This document shows, in pieces, positions 17,591-24,423 of a DNA stretch of 64,000 nt. The position numbers were made by a program, and so were the translations under genes. The notes beneath the pieces were generated by a model. The model was given only the letters and a program-made list of their open reading frames with translations. It did not search any database and was not told the DNA's origin. How positions within the stretch are numbered: the first letter of the stretch is position 1; each line of letters begins with the position of its first letter. Source of the DNA: JAUYQR01 sp050632395 (GTDB taxonomy: Bacteria; Pseudomonadota; Alphaproteobacteria; Rhodobacterales; Rhodobacteraceae); assembly GCF_050632395.1 (NCBI RefSeq), contig NZ_CP192600.1, positions 3,534,001 to 3,598,000 of the forward strand, written 5' to 3'.

Positions 17591-18024
17591 ACATCGGTGA
17601 AGCCGCAGCCGCATCCGGCGTTACGGCCAAGATGATCCGCTATTACGAAGATACCGGGCTCATTCCCCCGGCCGGTCGCAGCGCCTCAGGATACCGCACC
17701 TATTCGCCCCGCGACGTGCAGCTTCTGCGCTTCGTTCGCCGCGCGCGCGATCTTGGCTTCGGCATGGAAAAGATTGCCGAGCTTCTGGCCCTCTGGCGCG
17801 ACCGCAGCCGCGCCAGTTCAGACGTCAAGCATCTCGCGCTGGAACAGGTCGAAGGGCTGAAGGCCCGCATCCTTGAGATGGAGGCGATGGTCGCCACGCT
17901 GCAAACGCTTGCCGACGCCTGCGCCGGCGACCATCACCCTGATTGCCCGATCCTCGCCGATCTTGGCGCCGATGCCTCGATCATCGCCGCCCAGCCCGCA
18001 AAGCGGGCGTTCACCCACCTTTGA
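17587..18024 (+). CDS. cueR: CueR, MerR-family copper-responsive activator
   Basis: The 145-residue protein has the MerR winged helix (IGEAAAASGVTAKMIRYYE), the RSASGYRTYS wing and a dimerisation helix. It ends with the two metal-binding cysteines C112 and C120 in ACAGDHHPDCPI, the spacing used by CueR for Cu(I), Ag(I) or Au(I). Its start overlaps the copA stop (ATGA), so it is autoregulated from the copA promoter. It activates that promoter by untwisting the 19-base spacer. Its stop is directly next to the stop of the convergent SDR gene, sharing a TGATCA. Confidence 0.93.
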   Translation: MNIGEAAAASGVTAKMIRYYEDTGLIPPAGRSASGYRTYSPRDVQLLRFVRRARDLGFGMEKIAELLALWRDRSRASSDVKHLALEQVEGLKARILEMEAMVATLQTLADACAGDHHPDCPILADLGADASIIAAQPAKRAFTHL

Positions 18025-18762
18025 TCAGGTGTTGGTCCAGCCGCCGTCGATGACCTGCGTGGTGCCCGTGGTATAACGCGCCTCATCGCTGGCCAGATAC
18101 ACGATCAGCATCGCGATCTCCTCGGCATCCGCCATCCGCCCGATCGGCTGGCGGGCGACAAAGGCCTTGCGCGCCGCCTCGTAATCACCGGTGTCGCGCA
18201 AGCGCTGGTTCAGCGAGGGGCTGTCCACCGTACCGGGGCAGATCGCATTGCAGCGGATGCCTTGCGTCACGAAATCGGCGGCAATCGCCTTGGTCAGACC
18301 GATCACCCCAGCCTTGGTCGCGCCGTAGACAAAGCGGTTCGGCGCCGCGATGATCGACCCCACCACCGAGGCCATGTTGATGATCGACCCGCCGCCCCGG
18401 GCGATCATGCCGGGCAGCACCGCACGGCACATCCGGTACATCGCCGTCATGTTCAGATCGACGCTGAAGGCCCACGCATCCTCGTCGCAGTCCAGAATGG
18501 TGCCCGCCGCCACAAAGCCCGCGCAGTTGAACAACACGTCCGGCGTGCCGATGGCCTCGAACGTCGCCTTGATCGCCGCCGGGTCGCGCACGTTCAGCAC
18601 GCGGGTGGTGATGCCCTCGTCCGTCAGCGTGGCAAGCGCCGCCTCGTTCACGTCGGTGGCGATCACTTTCGCCCCTTCGCGCGCCATCGCGATGGCCGAG
18701 GCGCGGCCAATGCCCTGCCCCGCCGCCGTCACCAGAACCGTCTTGCCGCTCAGTCGTCCCAT
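18025..18762 (-). CDS. short-chain dehydrogenase (DHRS6/BDH2-like)
   Basis: The start is the ATG at 18762 behind GGGAGAAC, giving 245 residues (MGRLSGKTVLVTAAGQGIG...). The SDR motifs are complete: TAAGQGIG near 12-19, NCAG, catalytic Ser in the SIINMAS segment, and YGATKAG with the Tyr-Lys pair. The N-terminus and the ending (YLASDEARYTTGTTQVIDGG) resemble the DHRS6 group (cytosolic 3-hydroxybutyrate or 4-oxo-L-proline reductases) more than the FabG group. Sugar 3-dehydrogenases are an alternative. It is not in an obvious operon; galE lies 63 bases upstream on the same strand. Confidence 0.82.
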   Translation of the reverse strand: MGRLSGKTVLVTAAGQGIGRASAIAMAREGAKVIATDVNEAALATLTDEGITTRVLNVRDPAAIKATFEAIGTPDVLFNCAGFVAAGTILDCDEDAWAFSVDLNMTAMYRMCRAVLPGMIARGGGSIINMASVVGSIIAAPNRFVYGATKAGVIGLTKAIAADFVTQGIRCNAICPGTVDSPSLNQRLRDTGDYEAARKAFVARQPIGRMADAEEIAMLIVYLASDEARYTTGTTQVIDGGWTNT

Positions 18763-18825
18763 GGTCGTTCTCCCGATTTGCGGCAATCTTGCCGGGTCAC
18801 CGCGAAAAGCGCCAGTCCTGACATG

Positions 18826-19812
18826 TCAGCTTGAATAACCCTCGCCCCGGCTCCAACGCCACGCATCGGTGATCATCTGCGGCATCGTCGAGCGCGTCGG
18901 CTCCCAGCCGAGTTCGTCCATCGCCCGCGCGCTGCCTGACACCAGACTTGCAGCATCGCCGCCACGGCGCGGACCTATCACCACCGGCACCTCTCGGTTC
19001 GTCACGATGCGGGCATGGTCCAGCACTTCGCGTACCGAAAACCCGCGGCCAGACCCAAGGTTGAACACACGGCTCGCCTTGCCGTCCAAGAGCCAGCGCA
19101 GGCCCAGCACATGCGCCTCGGCCAGATCCATCACATGCACATAGTCGCGTACGCAGGTGCCGTCCGGCGTGGGGTAATCGGTGCCATGCACGGTCAGCTT
19201 GTCACGCTTGCCGTCGATGGTTTCCAGAACCAGCGGCACCAGATGCGTCTCGGGGCGGTGCTGTTCGCCTACCTCGCCGTCAGGGTCCGCTCCCGCCACA
19301 TTGAAATACCGGAAGATCACGTTGCGCAGCCCGTGGCTGGCACCAAAGTTCGCCAGAATATCCTCGATCGCCCGCTTTGACGCGCCATAGGCGTTCAGCG
19401 GATGCTGCGGGCTGTTTTCGTCCAGCAGCACGCCATCCTGATCGCCATAGGTGGCGCAGGTCGAGGAAAACACGAATGCACCGCACCCCGCCGCCACCGT
19501 CGCCTCGACCAGATTGAGCGCGCCAAGCACGTTCGCGCGCCAGTATTTGCCCGGATCGGTCATCGCCTCGCCCACCAGAGACAGCGCTGCGAAATGCATG
19601 ACGGCTACGGGGCGATGTTCGGCAAAGGCGCGGTCCAGTGCCTCGCGGTCGGCCAGATCGGCCTTGACCAGCGGGCCATACCGCACCGCATCGGCCCAGC
19701 CGGTCGACAGGTTGTCAAAAGCCACCGGCTCGAAGCCCGCGCGGCGCAACACCTTGCAGGCATGAGCTCCGATATAGCCTGCCCCGCCCGTCACCAAGAC
19801 CCGATCTGCCAT
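18826..19812 (-). CDS. galE: UDP-glucose 4-epimerase
   Basis: The 328-residue protein is a typical extended SDR. NAD binding is by GGAGYIG at 9-15, the catalytic pair is Y142 and K146 (YGASKRA) with the FSSTCATYG serine segment before it, and GTDYPTPDGTCVRDYVHVMD is the classic GalE sequence. It interconverts UDP-glucose and UDP-galactose, feeding LPS and exopolysaccharide synthesis. The gene runs in the same direction as the RTX gene and ugd, and UDP-sugar enzymes on both sides of the RTX gene suggest a surface-polysaccharide context. Confidence 0.93.
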   Translation of the reverse strand: MADRVLVTGGAGYIGAHACKVLRRAGFEPVAFDNLSTGWADAVRYGPLVKADLADREALDRAFAEHRPVAVMHFAALSLVGEAMTDPGKYWRANVLGALNLVEATVAAGCGAFVFSSTCATYGDQDGVLLDENSPQHPLNAYGASKRAIEDILANFGASHGLRNVIFRYFNVAGADPDGEVGEQHRPETHLVPLVLETIDGKRDKLTVHGTDYPTPDGTCVRDYVHVMDLAEAHVLGLRWLLDGKASRVFNLGSGRGFSVREVLDHARIVTNREVPVVIGPRRGGDAASLVSGSARAMDELGWEPTRSTMPQMITDAWRWSRGEGYSS

Positions 19813-19869
19813 CGCTTGCCCTTTTCCTCGACACTCGCCACCGCACAGCGCCCCTCGACGCTGGCGCGT

Positions 19870-22800
19870 CTAGAAAAAGGCGATGTCGTCGACAAGCAGT
19901 GATGCGTCAAAAATGCCGCGGATGTCCAGAGACGCGCTGCTGCCCAGCGCAAGGACAAGTCCGGTGTCCGTAACCGTGGCCGAGGCCAGAAGTTCCGTCA
20001 GCGACGGCGGCCCGCTGTCCCAAAGTGCCCTGTCCAGCAGCAGCGTGTCGACGTTGTCCCCGAAATCGGTGATCCGGTCATGTCCGGAATGGAACACAAA
20101 ACTGTCCGCCCCGGTGCCGCCGGTCAACACGTCGTTGCCCGCCCCTCCGACCAGCGTGTCGTTTCCGCGCCTGCCGTCCAGCGCATCATCGCCGCCCTCG
20201 CCCTGCACCAGGTTCGCGCCGATATCGCCGGTCAAAGTGTCATTGTGCGCCGATCCGGTCAGGTTCTCGACGCCGATAAGCATGTCGCCGGCAGCATCGC
20301 CCGTGTTGGCGCGGCGCATCACCAGATAGACAGCCACCCCGGTTGCCGCGTCGGCGTAAGACGCGGTATCGCGGCCGGATCCGCCTTCGATGCGGTCCGC
20401 GCCCGAGCCGCCGATCAGGACATCGTCCCCGCTGGTGCCGCGCAAGGTGTCGTTGCCCGCACCACCGACCAGTGTGTCCATCCCCGCCCAGCCAACCAGC
20501 GAATCATTGCCTGCCATGCCCTTGATAATGTTCTCCCCGGCATCGCCAAACATGGTGTCGTTCCGGGCGGAAAGCCGGAACTCCTCGATGAACAGAAAGC
20601 TGTCACCCGCAGCGTCGCCAAGGCCTTTTGCAGGCTGTGCCAGATCAAGCCGGATGCCCGCTGCGCTGTCGGCATAGCTGGCCGTGTCATACCCCGCGCC
20701 ACCGTCCATCCGGTCAGCGCCCGCGCCGCCCCACAGCAGGTCGTCGCCGTCGCCGCCCCACAACGTGTCGTCACCAGCCTGCCCGACGAGCGTGTCGTCA
20801 CCGGCCAGACCAAACAGCACGTTGCCAAGGCTGTCTCCGCGCAGGGTGTCGGCCAGTTGCGAACCCTCGACCTCTTCGATCCCGACCAGCACGTCGCCCG
20901 CAGCCTCGCCGGTGTTCACCGCTGCATTCACCAGATCGACCACCACCCCTGACACTGCATCGCGGTACGAGGCCCGGTCGCGGCCTGCCCCGCCCTCAAG
21001 CCGGTCCGCGCCAAGGCCGCCGTTCAGGTTGTCGTTGCCATTGCCGCCGATCAGGGTATCCGCGCCGGCCCAGCCGATCAGCCGGTCGTTCCCGTCCGCC
21101 CCGTTCAGGATGTTGTCGACCTCGCTGCCCGAAAGCTGATCGTTGAAGCGCGACCCGATCAGCGCCTCGATAGACTCCAGTACATGCCCCGCAGCAAACC
21201 CGGCGTTTTCCCGTGGCGAGACCAGATCGACACGCACCGCCGAGGACGCATCGCGGTAGGTCACCCAGTCGAACCCGTCGCCGCCCTGCATCGTGTCGGC
21301 ACCTGCGGTGGCCAGAAACTCGTCCCCGTCCACGGTTCCGAGCAGCTGGTCGGCCTGGCTGCTGCCGGTGATCGGCGCGTCCGATGCGGGCGGCTCGAGC
21401 GCAACGTGCCACAGCTGGAAAAGATCCTGAATCCGAAACGACCCCGGCTGAATAGCCAGCCCGTTGGCCGACAGGATCTGCAGGCTTTCGCCCTGATAGG
21501 TGATCAGCGCCCCGGTGGCGGTGGCGGTGATGCTGATCGCGCTCAGATCATGCACCTGGCCCCAACCGGACAGGTCGATCCGGTCGAGGCCGATCTGGAA
21601 CTCGCCGATCACATCGGCCTCGCCGTCGCCGTCGAGCACGAACAGGTCACGCCCCGCACCGCCCATCATCGTGTCTTTGCCGGCCCCGTCGATCAGGATG
21701 TCCTCGCCCGCGCCGCCCTGCAGCAGATCGTTGCCATCCCCGCCCGACAGCATGTCGCCGGCACTGCTGCCGACCAATGTGTCACCGCCCTCGCCGCCCG
21801 CCTGCACCGGGGCCAGCGGGCCGGGGTCCAGCCGCAGCCGGGTGATTCCGCTGCCCTCGCCCGCCACGAAAAGGTCGATCGCCCCGCCAACCTCGCGCGC
21901 CGTCATCGCGGTGATGTTGTCCAGCGCCAGCCCCGGCACCTGCAACGCCGTCGCCACCAGCACCAGCCGCCCCTCCGGCGTCAGCGTCATCAGGTTCAGC
22001 CCGTCGTCACCACCGCCCGCGATGATGAACGCCCGGTCCCCGATGCAGACCGTGGCAAGCGCCTGGGAGCCCTGAAACCGGGTGTCGAGCGTGTCGTTCA
22101 CCTGATCGACCGGGCGCAACTGCCCGCCGGGATCGACCGCCACGATGCTGACCGATGATGATCCAGCCGACGCCACCACAAGGTAGCTGGTGCCCGCCAT
22201 CGTCACGACCTTCACGTCCGAGGGGTCGCTGATCGGCAGGCCCTGCGGCCCACCCAGCATCGCAACCTGACTCAGCGCACCGGTGGGACCAATGCTGAAC
22301 GCCCGCAGCGTGTCGGCCTCAAGCGACAGTGACACAAGGTAGGCCTGCCCCTCCACCACCACCGATGTCAGCGCCGAGATGTCGACCCCGCTCAGCGCAC
22401 CATCCAGCGTGATCTTCCCCGCCGCCGTCATCCGCCCGTCGGCCGCAAGCGCAAAGCCGTTGATCGTGCTTTCCCCCGCGCGCGCGGTGTAGACAAAGCT
22501 GGCCCCGCCCGCCTGCACCAGCGTCTGCGCGGCAATTACCCCGGCTGGCCCGCCGGGCAGTTGCACCGCCGCGCCAAAGCCGCCCGCCGCCGCCAGCGCA
22601 TAGGCCGAGACTGACCCCTGATTAGCCCCCGACACGATCAGGTGCTGCACCCCGGATACCGACACTACGTCCAGCGTCGCCTCGGCTGGCAGGGTCATTC
22701 CGGGGGCAAGTTGGCGCTGGTCGACCAGCGTCATCCCGGCATCGACGTCGATCGCCAGCACCCCGCCCCCGGCCCGCGTGGCGGTATAGAGCATCAGGTT

Positions 22801-22893
22801 TCCACCCTGAACCGCCAGTTCCATGTCGCCGATGCCCGACACCAGGTTCAACGGCGCATTGGTAAACGTCTCGACTACCTGAAAGGAATACAC
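19870..22893 (-). CDS. large RTX calcium-binding secreted protein
   Basis: Translation probably begins at the GTG at 22893, which has GAGGGTGAG just upstream. The 1007-residue product has no Sec signal. Residues 1 to about 360 are beta-rich with repeating strands of a propeller type (LTPEGRLVLVATAL, VDPGGQLRPVDQV). From about residue 368 to the end it is RTX repeats (GGDGNDLLQGGAGEDIL and many more), mixed with four copies of a longer module containing SYxDAxxGVxVDL...NTGxAAGDxLxxIE. The C-terminus (SLDIRGIFDASLLVDDIAFF) is a likely type I secretion signal. It is predicted to be exported and to fold in calcium. No T1SS transporter genes are present, so export would use one elsewhere. No enzymatic domain was recognised. 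Confidence 0.85.
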   Translation of the reverse strand: MYSFQVVETFTNAPLNLVSGIGDMELAVQGGNLMLYTATRAGGGVLAIDVDAGMTLVDQRQLAPGMTLPAEATLDVVSVSGVQHLIVSGANQGSVSAYALAAAGGFGAAVQLPGGPAGVIAAQTLVQAGGASFVYTARAGESTINGFALAADGRMTAAGKITLDGALSGVDISALTSVVVEGQAYLVSLSLEADTLRAFSIGPTGALSQVAMLGGPQGLPISDPSDVKVVTMAGTSYLVVASAGSSSVSIVAVDPGGQLRPVDQVNDTLDTRFQGSQALATVCIGDRAFIIAGGGDDGLNLMTLTPEGRLVLVATALQVPGLALDNITAMTAREVGGAIDLFVAGEGSGITRLRLDPGPLAPVQAGGEGGDTLVGSSAGDMLSGGDGNDLLQGGAGEDILIDGAGKDTMMGGAGRDLFVLDGDGEADVIGEFQIGLDRIDLSGWGQVHDLSAISITATATGALITYQGESLQILSANGLAIQPGSFRIQDLFQLWHVALEPPASDAPITGSSQADQLLGTVDGDEFLATAGADTMQGGDGFDWVTYRDASSAVRVDLVSPRENAGFAAGHVLESIEALIGSRFNDQLSGSEVDNILNGADGNDRLIGWAGADTLIGGNGNDNLNGGLGADRLEGGAGRDRASYRDAVSGVVVDLVNAAVNTGEAAGDVLVGIEEVEGSQLADTLRGDSLGNVLFGLAGDDTLVGQAGDDTLWGGDGDDLLWGGAGADRMDGGAGYDTASYADSAAGIRLDLAQPAKGLGDAAGDSFLFIEEFRLSARNDTMFGDAGENIIKGMAGNDSLVGWAGMDTLVGGAGNDTLRGTSGDDVLIGGSGADRIEGGSGRDTASYADAATGVAVYLVMRRANTGDAAGDMLIGVENLTGSAHNDTLTGDIGANLVQGEGGDDALDGRRGNDTLVGGAGNDVLTGGTGADSFVFHSGHDRITDFGDNVDTLLLDRALWDSGPPSLTELLASATVTDTGLVLALGSSASLDIRGIFDASLLVDDIAFF

Positions 22894-22946
22894 GTCTCAC
22901 CCTCGGCCACGTCAGTACGCTGCCTGAGTGCCGCAAAGTGATTACA

Positions 22947-22969
22947 AATCCGTGCCTCTGCCGCGGATT
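22947..22969. other. small inverted repeat between the RTX gene and ugd
   Basis: AATCCG at 22947-22952 and CGGATT at 22964-22969 form a 6-base inverted repeat in the 121-base gap between the RTX start and the ugd stop. No T-run follows on the minus strand, so it is a weak terminator candidate for ugd or a promoter-side element for the RTX gene. Confidence 0.3.
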
Positions 22970-23014
22970 CGCAAACATTTCATGCGGAGTCTATCGAGAA
23001 CTTTAACGGTCGGC

Positions 23015-24319
23015 TCAGCGTCCCACGCCGTCGTAATGGGTGAACCCGGCCGCTTTCACCTCGGCGCGGTCATAGACGTTGCGCAGGTCGGCCAGACGCG
23101 GCTGCGCCATCTTGCGCGCTACCTTGGCCAGATCCAGCGCGCGGAACTCGTTCCATTCGGTCAGCATCACCAGCAGGTCCGCCCCCGTCGCCGCCTGATA
23201 CGGATCGTCCATCCACTTCACGCCGGGCAGCAGCGTTTCGCCTTCGCGGCGGCCTTGCGGATCGCTGACCCGCACCCGCGCGCCCGCTCCGACCAGCGCC
23301 GGCACGATCGTCAGCGACGGCGCATCGCGCATGTCGTCGGTGTTGGGCTTGAAGGTCACGCCCAGCACCGCAATGGTCTTGTCGCGCAGCACGCCGTCGC
23401 AAAGGTCGGTGATCTTGTCGATCATCCGCCGCTTGATCTCGTCGTTCACCTTGATCACGGTCTCGACGATCTGCATCGGCACCGCGTGGTCCTGCCCGAT
23501 CCGAGCCAAGGCGCGGGTGTCCTTGGGAAAGCAGCTGCCGCCATAGCCTGGCCCGGCGTGCAGGAACTTGGCTCCGATCCGCCCGTCCATGCCGATGCCC
23601 TTGGACACCGCCTTCACATCGGCACCGACCCGTTCGCACAGCGCGGCAATCTCGTTGATGAAGGTGATCTTGGTGGCAAGAAAGGCATTCGCCGCGTATT
23701 TGATCATCTCCGCGCTTTCCAGCCCGGTGTAGATCACCGGAAAATCGCGTAGCGAAAGCGGGCGGTAAAGCTCGGCCATCACCTTTCTGGCCCGCTCCGA
23801 TTCGACACCGACCACCACGCGGTCAGGCCGCATGAAGTCGTCGATCGCAGCCCCTTCGCGCAGGAATTCTGGGTTCGAGGCGACGTCGAACTCCGCCTGC
23901 GGATTGGCCGCCCTGATGGCCTCGGCCACCTTGCGGTTGGTGCCGACCGGGACGGTCGACTTGGTCACAACCACCGCATAACCCGTCAGGCTGCGGCCGA
24001 TCTCGGCGGCGGCGGCCATCACATAGCTCAGATCGGCATGTCCATCGCCGCGCCGCGTGGGCGTGCCTACCGCGATGAACACCGCTTCGGCCCCCGCCAC
24101 CGCCTCGGCAAGGTCGGTGGTAAAGGTCAGCCGCCCGGCTGCGGCGTTCTTGGCCAGAAGCGCATCCAGCCCCGGCTCGTAGATCGGCACCTCGCCCTTG
24201 AGCAGCCGCGCAATCTTGTCGGGGTCCTTGTCGACGCACACCACGTCATGCCCGAAATCCGAAAAACAAACACCCGAGACAAGGCCGACATAGCCCGTTC
24301 CGATCATGGCAATGCGCAT
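23015..24319 (-). CDS. ugd: UDP-glucose 6-dehydrogenase
   Basis: The ATG at 24319 (MRIAMIGTGYVG) is preferred to a TTG two codons earlier. The 434-residue protein has the NAD-binding GTGYVGL at 7-13, TKSTVPVGT near 119-127, NPEFLREG near 149-156, and the catalytic cysteine C263 in GGSCFPKD. It oxidises UDP-glucose to UDP-glucuronate in two steps, a precursor for acidic exopolysaccharides and capsule. Together with galE it supplies activated sugars; the RTX gene lies between them and a phage-tail-like gene lies just upstream, all on the same strand. Confidence 0.93.
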   Translation of the reverse strand: MRIAMIGTGYVGLVSGVCFSDFGHDVVCVDKDPDKIARLLKGEVPIYEPGLDALLAKNAAAGRLTFTTDLAEAVAGAEAVFIAVGTPTRRGDGHADLSYVMAAAAEIGRSLTGYAVVVTKSTVPVGTNRKVAEAIRAANPQAEFDVASNPEFLREGAAIDDFMRPDRVVVGVESERARKVMAELYRPLSLRDFPVIYTGLESAEMIKYAANAFLATKITFINEIAALCERVGADVKAVSKGIGMDGRIGAKFLHAGPGYGGSCFPKDTRALARIGQDHAVPMQIVETVIKVNDEIKRRMIDKITDLCDGVLRDKTIAVLGVTFKPNTDDMRDAPSLTIVPALVGAGARVRVSDPQGRREGETLLPGVKWMDDPYQAATGADLLVMLTEWNEFRALDLAKVARKMAQPRLADLRNVYDRAEVKAAGFTHYDGVGR

Positions 24320-24423
24320 CTTCAAAAAACTCCAACTCTTTGTCTATCACTAGGCACGAAGGAACGTGCCTGTCAAATGGCCAAGCGGGCGGGATTTACC
24401 CCGCCAGCCTGGCGCACCAATCG

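Noticed and set aside
15467..17614. A 715-codon minus-strand frame opposite copA
   Set aside because: copA carries CPC, DKTGT and other motifs on the plus strand; the reverse frame is Gly/Asp/Arg-rich noise.
19870..22893. A CRISPR or tandem DNA repeat in the RTX gene
   Set aside because: The repeats are protein-level calcium-binding nonapeptides and 4 degenerate modules; the DNA has no uniform repeat and spacer pattern.
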